Assembly: GCA_015478765.1 (NCBI GenBank)
Contig: JADMKR010000034.1
Location: forward strand, 1 to 7,180
Direction: 5' to 3'
Origin: Flavobacterium sp.
GTDB taxonomy: Bacteria; Bacteroidota; Bacteroidia; Flavobacteriales; Flavobacteriaceae
Length of the DNA: 7,180 bases
Shown: piece after piece, positions 1 through 7,156 of the stretch
Numbering within the stretch: the stretch's first letter is position 1
How the letters are laid out: each line of letters starts with the position of its first letter
Translations under genes and position numbers: made by a program
Notes under the pieces: model-generated
Databases searched by the model: none
Told to the model about the DNA's origin: nothing
Seen by the model: only the letters and a program-made list of their open reading frames with translations

Positions 1-1
1 G

Positions 2-412
2 TTCAATGAAAATAAAGGACACTCATTCGGGTTTCAGTTAAGCATTCCGGTGTTGAATGGATTCGCGACCCGAAATGCCGTCGAACGATCCAAAGTTGCA
101 GTTGACAGATTCAAAATTGCCTATGCGCAGGAAGAATTGACCTTAGAGCGCAATGTCTATACTGCATTTACCGATGCCAAAGGTGCCTTAAACGCTTATG
201 AATCGGCGGTGGCGGCTTTAGAAGCCCGCGAACTTGCCTATGAATATGCTTCGGAACGATATAAAGTGGGAATGATGAACGCGTTCGATTTTAATCAGGC
301 GCAAACATTATATGCGAACGCACAATCAGAGGTCATAAGAGCCAAATACGATTATGCTTTCCGCGTGAAAGTTGTCGAATTCTATTTCGGTATACCGATA
401 ATTAAAAATTAG
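2..412 (+). CDS. TolC-family outer-membrane efflux channel, C-terminal part (5' end cut by the window edge)
   Basis: This is the last 136 codons of a TolC-like outer-membrane factor, the trimeric channel that lets a tripartite efflux or secretion pump empty across the outer membrane. The frame is open from base 2, and the protein reads straight through from the edge. The GTG at 50 is an internal valine in the conserved stretch SIPVLNGFATRN, which is typical of the family at the start of its second half. After it comes a long Ala/Glu-rich helical region (roughly residues 30-115 of the fragment) with the characteristic end pattern of a helix, YKVGMMNAFDFNQAQ, another helix, and a final beta strand (VVEFYFGIPI). 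The gene stops with TAG only 4 nt before the adaptor gene, so the two are almost certainly cotranscribed and act in one pump. A complete family member has about 420-480 residues, so roughly two thirds is missing. The family call is firm; the substrate cannot be told. Confidence 0.9.
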   Translation, partial: FNENKGHSFGFQLSIPVLNGFATRNAVERSKVAVDRFKIAYAQEELTLERNVYTAFTDAKGALNAYESAVAALEARELAYEYASERYKVGMMNAFDFNQAQTLYANAQSEVIRAKYDYAFRVKVVEFYFGIPIIKN

Positions 413-416
413 CACG

Positions 417-1700
417 ATGTCAAAAAAAACAATGTATTTCCTGGGAGGTGCCGTCATATTAGTAATCCTATTGCTGGTGCTTTCAAAAGCCGGTGTTTTC
501 GGCGAAAAACAGCAAGGAAAAGAAGTGGAGGTTAGTACCGTTGGCGAAATGACAATTGTAGAAACTGTGTCGGCAACCGGAAAGATCCAACCCGAAGTGG
601 AAGTGAAAATCTCATCGGAAGTGTCGGGTGAAATTATCGAACTTCCCGTCAAAGAAGGACAGGTCGTTAAGAAAGGTCAGTTGTTGGTAAAAATTAATCC
701 CGATTTATACACCTCAGGATTAAACCGTACTGTGTCAAACCTTTCGGGAACCCGAGCCGGACTTACGCAGGCGGAAGCGCAGCTAAGCGAGGCCAAAGCA
801 AATTACGATCGAAACAAAGCATTGTTCGACAAAGGCATAATTTCAAAAGCGGAGTGGGATGGCGTGGTATCGGCCTATCAGGTTGCGAAAGCAAATCGGC
901 AGGCAGCATTCTACAACGTGCAAAGTGCAGGTGCAACCGTGAGTGAAGCCAAGGATAATCTCGGCAGAACAACAATTTATTCCCCAGCCGACGGAACAAT
1001 TTCGATGCTGGGTGTCGAGTTGGGAGAGCGTGTATTGGGAACACAACAAATGACGGGAACCGAAATATTGCGGGTAGCAAACCTGAACAATATGGAAGTT
1101 GAGGTCGACGTGAACGAGAATGATATCGTCAAGGTCAGCGTTGGCGACTCGGCCAGAGTGGAAGTCGATGCTTATATGAAGAAGAAATTTCGCGGTACTG
1201 TAACCAGTATTTCCAATTCGGCAAGTGGTGATCTTACCGCAGATCAGGTAACCAATTTCAAGGTTAAAATTCGTATTTTGAAAGAATCGTATCAGGATTT
1301 ACTTGAGGGTCAGCCCGAAACGTACTCGCCTTTCCGCCCTGGCATGACTGCTACGGTCGATATCATCACCAAACGAAAATCAAATATCGTGGCTGTGCCT
1401 ATCAGTAGCGTAGTGATTAAATCGGATACAACATCGGTGGCAAATACTGATAAAAATCCTGAGGCCCCGAAAAGCGATAAAAAATTCGAATGCGTATTCG
1501 TTAAAGTAGGCGATGAAGCGAAACTACGAGTCATAAAAACCGGAATTCAGGACGATACCAATATAGAGATCACATCCGGACTCAAAAAAGGTGACATTGT
1601 AATCACAGGACCATACACCACCGTTTCAAAAGATTTGGAAGCGGGCGATAAAGTCAATGTCAAAGACGAAAAAGCTTCAGAAAAGCCAAAGAAAAAGTAG
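417..1700 (+). CDS. Periplasmic adaptor (membrane fusion) subunit of a tripartite efflux pump, MacA/HlyD type
   Basis: This complete 427-residue protein links an inner-membrane pump to the TolC-type channel encoded just upstream. One N-terminal membrane segment (about residues 6-23) anchors it. The first half of a lipoyl-like domain follows (about 62-96, with SGEIIELPVKEGQVVKKGQLLVKI seen as separate strands), then an Ala/Gln/Lys-rich alpha-helical hairpin (about 100-180), the second lipoyl half (about 185-220, including YSPADGTIS), a beta-barrel domain (about 226-318, ending FRPGMTATVDI) and a membrane-proximal domain (about 325-415). The tail is Lys-rich (KASEKPKKK). The ATG at 417 is 4 nt after the TolC stop, and its stop TAG overlaps the tsaB start. 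The long hairpin and the single uncleaved anchor recall MacA, which works with an ABC permease, but adaptors of RND pumps look similar. The pump gene is not visible, so ABC versus RND is undecided. Confidence 0.9.
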   Translation: MSKKTMYFLGGAVILVILLLVLSKAGVFGEKQQGKEVEVSTVGEMTIVETVSATGKIQPEVEVKISSEVSGEIIELPVKEGQVVKKGQLLVKINPDLYTSGLNRTVSNLSGTRAGLTQAEAQLSEAKANYDRNKALFDKGIISKAEWDGVVSAYQVAKANRQAAFYNVQSAGATVSEAKDNLGRTTIYSPADGTISMLGVELGERVLGTQQMTGTEILRVANLNNMEVEVDVNENDIVKVSVGDSARVEVDAYMKKKFRGTVTSISNSASGDLTADQVTNFKVKIRILKESYQDLLEGQPETYSPFRPGMTATVDIITKRKSNIVAVPISSVVIKSDTTSVANTDKNPEAPKSDKKFECVFVKVGDEAKLRVIKTGIQDDTNIEITSGLKKGDIVITGPYTTVSKDLEAGDKVNVKDEKASEKPKKK

Positions 1701-2371
1701 TGGCTTACATTCTTAATATTGAAACTGCAACCCGAAACTGTTCGGTGAGCATTTCCGCCAGTGGAGAAGTTATAAGTTTGCGGGAGGTCGCCGAAAGCGG
1801 TTACTCGCATGCCGAAAAATTGCATGTATTTTTTGAAGAAGTACTGCTCGAATCCAAAATTACTTTTTCGGAATTATCGGCAATTGCCGTTAGCCGCGGA
1901 CCAGGTTCTTACACCGGACTCCGAATTGGCGTGTCGGCAGCTAAAGGTTTGTCTTATGCATTGCGAATTCCGCTCATTTCAACCGATACTTTACAAGCGT
2001 TGGCCATGCAGGCGAATGTTTCAGAAGGTTTGGTTATTCCGATGATCGATGCCCGACGTATGGAGGTTTACAGTGCGATTTTTGACACGCGGGGAAATTC
2101 CCAACGGGAAATCATGGCGCAAATCATCGACGAAAATTCATTTTCAGACATAACCGAAAAGATTCATATCGTAGGTGATTGCGCCGATAAGTGCAAGCCG
2201 GTTTTGACGGGGCCGAATATCACATTTCTGGAAGATATTGTTTTCCCTTCGGCCAGTTCGATGGCGCAATTGAGCTTTGATAAATTCATTAAAAGTGAAT
2301 TTGAAGATGTTGCTTATTTCGAGCCCTACTATTTAAAGGATTTCCTGATTGCGTCTAAAAAACAGCATTAA
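1700..2371 (+). CDS. tsaB: tRNA threonylcarbamoyladenosine (t6A) biosynthesis protein TsaB
   Basis: TsaB is the non-catalytic partner of TsaD. With TsaE it forms the cytoplasmic complex that transfers threonylcarbamoyl to A37 of ANN-decoding tRNAs, and it is normally essential. The 223-residue product has the usual TsaB length and its hallmarks: the start AYILNIETATRNCSVS, GYSHAEKL (about 34-41), the glycine-rich signature GPGSYTGLRIGVSAAKGLSYA (about 67-87), MIDARRMEVY (about 115-124) and the terminal EPYYLKDF. It has the ASKHA (actin-like ATPase) fold but lacks the extended C-terminal half and metal-binding histidines of TsaD. The start is GTG at 1700, whose G is also the last base of the upstream TAG. 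It is chosen because the family begins exactly here and no upstream ATG is available. Translation is probably coupled to the adaptor gene. The 3' end overlaps the converging gene by 17 nt. Confidence 0.95.
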   Translation: MAYILNIETATRNCSVSISASGEVISLREVAESGYSHAEKLHVFFEEVLLESKITFSELSAIAVSRGPGSYTGLRIGVSAAKGLSYALRIPLISTDTLQALAMQANVSEGLVIPMIDARRMEVYSAIFDTRGNSQREIMAQIIDENSFSDITEKIHIVGDCADKCKPVLTGPNITFLEDIVFPSASSMAQLSFDKFIKSEFEDVAYFEPYYLKDFLIASKKQH

Positions 2372-4379
2372 TCTTTAGCTGCTCAACTGCTTCCTCCATC
2401 GTTTCCACAGGAAGTTGGCATGTTTTATTCCGGCAGATATAAAATAGATTTTTTCCGGCTTCAAATCGGTTCGACAAAAATGGCAGGTTGGAATCCGATG
2501 TGGTTCCGGCAATCAATACATGCGGTAGATATTGTTGGTGTAAAACGGCAGCCATCTGAACCGCGTCGGGTCCGCAGATTGCAAGTTCCCGATTTGCATC
2601 AGACAACCTCATGAATTGTAGCAGCCAATTGGAAAATGCCGGTGGATAATCGACATCTGTCACAATCGAATTTATCATTTTTTTCGCAGTTTCTTCGTAA
2701 TGTGTTTCAGAGTATAATACGCCTAAAGTCAGGAGATTTCCGGCCATAACGGAATTGGATGCAGGAATTACATTGTCTTCGGTTTCGAAATGCTGCGCGA
2801 TTAGTGGCTGATCCCGTTTCGACGTAAAGGTGAAAAATCCGGATTGGTCGTAGAATTCCTGAAAACAATGATCAGTCAGCGATTTTGCTGTTTGAAGCCA
2901 CTTTTCCTCAAATGAAACCTGATACAGAGCGATCACCAAATCGATGAGGTGCGCATAATCTTCCAAGTAACCGTTGATGGTGCTGCGCCCGGCTTTATAA
3001 CTGTGAAAAAGGTTGCCTTCAGTGGAAAGGCACTCGCCAATTATGAAATCGGCATTGGCAACTGCCATGTCCAAATACGATTGGTCACCAAAAGCTTTAT
3101 ACGCATCAACAAAACCTTTGCCCATCATAGCGTTCCAGGAAGTCAGGCATTTGTCATCAAGCCGTGGTTTATTTCTTTTTTCTCGTTCGGAAAACAGTGA
3201 ATGTTCCCATTCGATTTTCCGGGCATGTAGTTCGGTTTCCGATAAATTATTCTTTGCCGCGATTTCTGCAGTCGGCCGATTTTGGATCAGCACATAGTGT
3301 CCTTTTTCCCAATATCCGAAGTCATTGATATTGAAGACCTCGCTGAAAAGTTCAAAATCGGTACCGATAATCCTCTGAAGGTCGGCGATTGTCCATACAT
3401 AAAACGCGCCTTCTTCCAGTTTTCCGCTGGCATCAAGACTGTCGGCATCCAGTGCCGAATAAAACCCGCCGCGACCATTTCCGAGTTCGCTGATTACGAA
3501 TTTTGTTGTCTTTTGTACGATTTCCTTATATAATGGATTGGCTGAAACTTTATACGCTTCCGAATATAGCGAGACCAATTGCGCATTATCGTACAGCATT
3601 TTTTCAAAATGAGGCACATGCCATTTCATATCGACCGAGTAGCGCGAAAAGCCGCCGCCAACGGTATCGAACAATCCGCCATAGGCCATTTTGGTCAATG
3701 TCAGGTTTACAAAATCCAACAACTTCGTATCGTTTTTTTCGGTGGCATACCGAAGCATGAACTGGTAATTATTTGGCATCATGAATTTAGGCGAACGCGC
3801 CATTCCGCCAAAGTCGTGATCGAAGTTGCGCTTCCATTTTTTGATTAACGGCGGTAGCAAATCCTGACTTGCGGCAGGGGATTCTTTCATTTGAACCGCA
3901 CTTACCGACTGTATTCCGTTGTGCAGCCGCCCGGCATATTCGAGTAATTTATCCGGCTCATTTTTATACATCGCGGCAAGCTGTTCGAGGTAATCGATCC
4001 AATCTTTTTTCGGAAAGTAGGTGCCTCCCCAAACCGGCCTGCCATCCGGAAGCGCCACGATATTCAGCGGCCAGCCACCGTTTCCGCCCATTAGCTGAAC
4101 AGCTTTCATATAAACTGCGTCGACATCGGGCCGCTCTTCGCGATCGACTTTTATGCTGATGAAATGTTCGTTCATTACCGCCGCAGCTTCTACATCTTCA
4201 AAACTGTCATGTTCCATCACATGGCACCAATGACAGGCCGAGTAACCCACACTTATAATTATCAGTTTGTCTTCGTTTTTGGCTGTCGCCAATGAATTCG
4301 CGTTCCATGCTTTCCAGTGAACAGGATTTGCGGCATGTTGAAGCAGATAAGGGCTGGTTTCGTTTATCAGTTCGTTCAT
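2355..4379 (-). CDS. YyaL/SPATA20-family protein with N-terminal thioredoxin-like domain (DUF255)
   Basis: This complete 674-residue protein matches the length of the family called YyaL in bacteria and SPATA20 in animals. The N-terminal thioredoxin-like (DsbH-type) domain covers about residues 1-165. It includes INETSPYLLQHAANPVHW and the redox motif CHWC at residues 49-52 (bases 4224-4235). The rest resembles an (alpha/alpha)6 barrel of the glucosamine-epimerase/glycosidase type, with the family signatures DTVGGGFSRYSVD...WHVPHFEKMLYDNAQL (about 238-268), YSALDADS near 307-314 and LDDKCLTSWNAMMGKGF near 407-423. The C terminus carries the paired-Cys motif CRNKTCQLP. No signal peptide is seen, so it should be cytoplasmic. 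The reaction is not established for the family; the name 'thioredoxin domain-containing protein' only describes the fold. Its ATG at 4379 follows the terminator of the Nfu gene, and no promoter was recognised in the short gap. It faces tsaB and ends inside its last codons. Confidence 0.93.
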   Translation of the reverse strand: MNELINETSPYLLQHAANPVHWKAWNANSLATAKNEDKLIIISVGYSACHWCHVMEHDSFEDVEAAAVMNEHFISIKVDREERPDVDAVYMKAVQLMGGNGGWPLNIVALPDGRPVWGGTYFPKKDWIDYLEQLAAMYKNEPDKLLEYAGRLHNGIQSVSAVQMKESPAASQDLLPPLIKKWKRNFDHDFGGMARSPKFMMPNNYQFMLRYATEKNDTKLLDFVNLTLTKMAYGGLFDTVGGGFSRYSVDMKWHVPHFEKMLYDNAQLVSLYSEAYKVSANPLYKEIVQKTTKFVISELGNGRGGFYSALDADSLDASGKLEEGAFYVWTIADLQRIIGTDFELFSEVFNINDFGYWEKGHYVLIQNRPTAEIAAKNNLSETELHARKIEWEHSLFSEREKRNKPRLDDKCLTSWNAMMGKGFVDAYKAFGDQSYLDMAVANADFIIGECLSTEGNLFHSYKAGRSTINGYLEDYAHLIDLVIALYQVSFEEKWLQTAKSLTDHCFQEFYDQSGFFTFTSKRDQPLIAQHFETEDNVIPASNSVMAGNLLTLGVLYSETHYEETAKKMINSIVTDVDYPPAFSNWLLQFMRLSDANRELAICGPDAVQMAAVLHQQYLPHVLIAGTTSDSNLPFLSNRFEAGKNLFYICRNKTCQLPVETMEEAVEQLKINAVF

Positions 4380-4422
4380 GAATTTACTATTTTTGGCCGA
4401 TGTACGTCGGGATATATGAAAT

Positions 4423-4447
4423 AAAAAAAGCGTCCAATTAGACGCTT
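4423..4447 (-). terminator. Intrinsic (rho-independent) terminator of the Nfu gene
   Basis: Read on the minus strand, AAGCGTC (4447-4441), a 6-nt loop and GACGCTT (4434-4428) form a perfect 7-bp stem. It is followed by a run of Ts corresponding to the A tract at 4423-4429. It starts 28 nt after the stop codon of the Nfu gene and lies 44 nt before the start of the YyaL gene on the same strand. It therefore separates the two transcripts. The plus-strand reading has a much poorer T run, and no plus-strand gene ends here. Confidence 0.85.
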
Positions 4448-4474
4448 AAAGTTAATTTTTTACGATTTATTATG

Positions 4475-5374
4475 CTAGCCATTTAACGCTTCCACTTTGA
4501 TATCGTCATCCTTCAGCATATCCTTCAGCATATTTTCGATGCCGCTTTTCAATGTGAAAGTCGATGACGGACAGCCGTTGCAAGCTCCTTGTAATACGAC
4601 TTTTACGCGTTTGTCTACGGGATCGTAGGAGTCGAACAGGATATTCCCGCCATCGGCCGCAACCGCAGGTTTTACATATTCCTCAAGAATGTTGATGATT
4701 TGCTGCGAAGTCGTGTCGAGACTGTCAAAATTGGAGATTTTCTGTTTTTCCTGTTCCGGTGAGGCGATGATCATTGATTCATCGAGTACAGTCCCACCAT
4801 TTTCAATGTACTGTTTGATGAAACTTCGCAGCTCATGCGAAATATCGTTCCACTCGTAAATATCGTATTTGGTAACCGAAATGTAATTCTCATCGATAAA
4901 AATTTCCTTGACATATGGAAAGTTAAACAGCTCGCGCGATAACGGGGACGCCGCCGCCTGATCGATGTTTTTGAATTCGGCTGCCGATTTGGTGAGCATG
5001 CGGCTAACAACAAATTTCAATGCCGACGGATTGGGTGTCGTTTCGCCATATACGGTAATTGGCTGTTTTTTGTCGGTCGCTGTCGGAATTGCTACTATTG
5101 GTACGCCGGTGGCGACATAGGCTGCGATTTGCTCGGCAAGCGCATCCTTCACGTCCGGCCATTCCACGATGCTGTATTTTTCGATTGCAATAAAATTCCC
5201 CGATATGAAAACGGTTTTAACGAATGGTAAATAAAACAGTTGCTGCGCCAGTGGAGATTGCTTGGCTTCGTCAATATTCTTGTATTCGAAACTCTGGCCT
5301 TGGGTTACAAATTCGGGTAATTCAAATTTAAGTATTGTGGGATTTTGAGTTTCTTTAATAAGTATTTCTGTCAT
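4475..5374 (-). CDS. Nfu-type iron-sulfur cluster carrier with two N-terminal Nfu domains and a C-terminal NifU domain
   Basis: Nfu proteins carry [4Fe-4S] clusters from the assembly scaffold to target enzymes in the cytoplasm. The 299-residue product has two related Nfu N-terminal domains (about 8-95 and 110-198). Both contain a NP(T/S)xLKF stretch, a (Y/F)KNID segment, SPL(A/S)xxLF, (F/Y)VKxxFI, and an EW(P/N)D motif before the last helix. A linker rich in charged residues leads to the NifU-like C-terminal domain (about 222-294), with VKPAVAADGGNI and the cluster-binding CNGCPSS, whose C265 and C268 lie at bases 4571-4582. Two such molecules would share one cluster, as known for the family. 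The start ATG at 5374 precedes a conserved domain directly and is preceded by an A/T-rich leader without Shine-Dalgarno. A minus-strand -7-like element lies about 27 nt upstream and a strong terminator follows. It is not evidence of nitrogen fixation; it is housekeeping. Confidence 0.93.
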   Translation of the reverse strand: MTEILIKETQNPTILKFELPEFVTQGQSFEYKNIDEAKQSPLAQQLFYLPFVKTVFISGNFIAIEKYSIVEWPDVKDALAEQIAAYVATGVPIVAIPTATDKKQPITVYGETTPNPSALKFVVSRMLTKSAAEFKNIDQAAASPLSRELFNFPYVKEIFIDENYISVTKYDIYEWNDISHELRSFIKQYIENGGTVLDESMIIASPEQEKQKISNFDSLDTTSQQIINILEEYVKPAVAADGGNILFDSYDPVDKRVKVVLQGACNGCPSSTFTLKSGIENMLKDMLKDDDIKVEALNG

Positions 5375-5400
5375 GTGAAAGATATTTTTATCAAAATTAA

Positions 5401-5408
5401 CAAAGTTA
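5401..5408 (-). promoter_or_regulatory. Possible -7 promoter element for the Nfu gene
   Basis: On the minus strand this reads TAACTTTG, an exact fit to the Bacteroidota -7 consensus TAnnTTTG. It would start a transcript with a leader of about 20 nt before the ATG at 5374. No TTG is found at the expected -33 distance, so the call rests on the -7 element and its position alone. Confidence 0.35.
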
Positions 5409-5423
5409 TTTTGAGCGTTTGGG

Positions 5424-5431
5424 TATATTTG
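5424..5431 (+). promoter_or_regulatory. Possible -7 promoter element for the DUF11 repeat protein
   Basis: TATATTTG fits the Bacteroidota -7 consensus TAnnTTTG. A transcript starting about 6 nt downstream would have a leader of about 70 nt before the ATG at 5510. The TTG at 5411-5413 is too close to serve as a -33 element. This element and the minus-strand one at 5401-5408 are only 15 nt apart, so the two promoters would share a compact divergent region. Confidence 0.35.
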
Positions 5432-5509
5432 GGGAATTAAAGAATTATTAACACTTACTGCAGTTTTTGCGAAAATTTCGTGAAAGCTGTAATTTTATTT
5501 ATATACCGC

Positions 5510-7156
5510 ATGAAAAGAATTCTACTCTTGTGTTGCCTTTTGTCCTCTTTTCTGAGCTTCGCCCAAGCCGATTTAGTAGTAACCAACACAGATTTCAAGA
5601 CAACCTACATTCCCGGAACCGATAACGTTTATACTGTTACCGTGATTAATTACGGACCGCAGGCTGCCGTAAATGTAAACGTGTCAAATGCGATTCCGGC
5701 CGGTATAAATTATTTTTACTGGCAGGGAAGCAATGGTTCGAGTGGTGAGAATATCCCGCTTTTAAATACGATTCCAAGCTTGCCGGCCGGTGCGATGGTC
5801 ACTTACATCATCACCATGGAAATTCCGGGGGCACTTAACGGAAATCTCATCAGTGAGACAGTCGTAACTTCCACTACGCCAGATCCGAATCCGGGCTGTA
5901 CCCAATGCATCGATATCGATACCAAAGCTATCGGCGCCGATGTAGAAATAGTCAACACCAATAATCAAGATGCCTATATCCCTGGATCGACTACCACATA
6001 TTCTGTAACAGTTAAAAATAACGGGCCGTTAACCGCCGCCAATGTTCACGTTCAAAATGCTATTCCCGCTGGAATAACAAACTTTTCGTGGGTAGGATCG
6101 GATGGCTCTTCCGGAACAAATGCGCCAATTAACGAAGTAATCACATCTCTCCCTGCAAACGAGCAAGTTGTGTTTACGATTACAGTACAAATACCGTCTT
6201 CATTTACGGGTAACCTGATTAATGCTGCCACGTGGACGACCCCTACGGTTGACCCTGTGCCCGGCTGTACATATTGCATTGATACCGATGTTTTGTATGT
6301 CGCGCCACCGCCAGAGGCCGATATCGTGACCACAATTACAGATTCCCAAACTACCTATACACCAGGCGAATCGAGCGTTTATACGGTAACTGTAATCAAC
6401 AACGGTCCCGATGATGCGATAAATGTAAATGTTTCGACTGGCATTCCAGCAGGTATAACACAATTTTCATGGACTGGGACCAATGGGTCTTCAGGTACCA
6501 ATGTTGCACTTTCCGATCTAATCGCCACATTGGCAAATGGACAAACCGTTACATATACAATAACTGTAGGCGTACCCATCTCTTTTACAGGGCCACTAAC
6601 ATTGAATGCTTCGACGACCAGCGCAACTGCCGACCCTGTTCCAAGCTGTCTCACTTGTACCGATATCAATACTAGTGAATCAATTGCTGATATAGTCGTA
6701 ACAAATACCAACAATCAATCGGTTTATGTTCCAGGTTCAACCGTTACCTATGAAGTAGTTGTTACCAATAATGGCCCACATTCGGCACAAAACGTAAATG
6801 TCTTGAATGCGATTCCTGCTGGTATCACACAGTTTTCATGGACTGGAAGTAATGGTTCTTCAGGCGTGAACATACCTATCAATAATACCATTCCAACATT
6901 GACAAACGGTGCCGTGGTGACCTACACAATAACTATGGTGATTCCTGCTGGTCATACGGGAAACCTTAACAGCACCGTCGCCGTTAGTAGCGCAACGACC
7001 GATCCTGACGCTTCATGTGCGGCTTGTACCGACATTGATACCCAAGCGACGACCGGTGCCGATATTTCTGTGGTGAACACCAATAATCAAAATTCCTACA
7101 CGCCTGGCACTAGTTCGACCTATATCGTTACAGTGACCAATAATGGGCCGCAAGTT
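5510..7156 (+). CDS. Secreted DUF11-repeat surface protein, N-terminal part (3' end lost at the contig end)
   Basis: The visible protein is a signal peptide followed by tandem beta-sandwich repeats of the DUF11 type, as found in large secreted or cell-surface proteins of flavobacteria. Starting at ATG 5510, residues 1-20 (MKRILLLCCLLSSFLSFAQA) form a textbook signal peptide with cleavage likely just before or after A20. The in-frame GTG at 5480 would put ten extra residues ahead of it and is less likely. Four full repeats begin at AD(L/V/I) and share Y(I/T/V)PG, VTVxNNGP, (N/T)(A/G)IPAGI, FSWxGxxGSSG and a final CxxC. A fifth is broken off after NNGPQ. The frame continues to a TAG at 7175-7177, but everything after 7156 is adapter sequence, so the true C terminus is unknown. 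Proteins of this kind often end in a type IX secretion sorting domain; that cannot be seen here. Adhesion or matrix function is inference only. Confidence 0.85.
5567..7156 (+). repeat. Tandem DUF11-type repeats inside the surface protein gene
   Basis: The repeats start at 5567, 5936, 6317, 6686 and 7058, each at an Ala-Asp pair. Lengths are 123, 127, 123 and 124 codons, then 33 codons of a fifth that is cut off. Repeat 2 differs by a short proline-containing extension (YVAPPPE) at its end. The CxxC codons sit at 5897-5908 (CTQC), 6266-6277 (CTYC), 6647-6658 (CLTC) and 7016-7027 (CAAC). Protein similarity is much higher than DNA similarity: the PAGITQFSWTG segment is identical in repeats 3 and 4 but is spelled with several synonymous changes. 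Confidence 0.9.

Noticed and set aside
50..52. GTG as the start of the TolC-like gene
   Set aside because: The frame is open to the window edge and the residues before it (SFGFQLSIP) belong to the conserved TolC family pattern.
763..1080. Open frames on the minus strand within the adaptor gene, and similar ones within the YyaL-type and DUF11 genes
   Set aside because: They are low-complexity or rich in Cys, Arg and His, have no recognisable motif, and lie opposite well-conserved coding sequence.
4475..5374. Nitrogen fixation gene nifU
   Set aside because: The protein lacks the IscU-like and central [2Fe-2S] domains of true NifU, and no nif genes are nearby; the architecture is that of a housekeeping Nfu carrier.
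5457..5480. Small palindromes (ACTGCAGT at 5457-5464 and CGAAA-A-TTTCG at 5470-5480) as an operator
   Set aside because: They are short and could occur by chance in A/T-rich intergenic DNA; no repeat of them is seen elsewhere in the window.
5480..5509. GTG start that would extend the DUF11 protein by ten residues
   Set aside because: The ATG at 5510 begins a perfect signal peptide; the extension would put a hydrophobic, poorly placed stretch in front of it.
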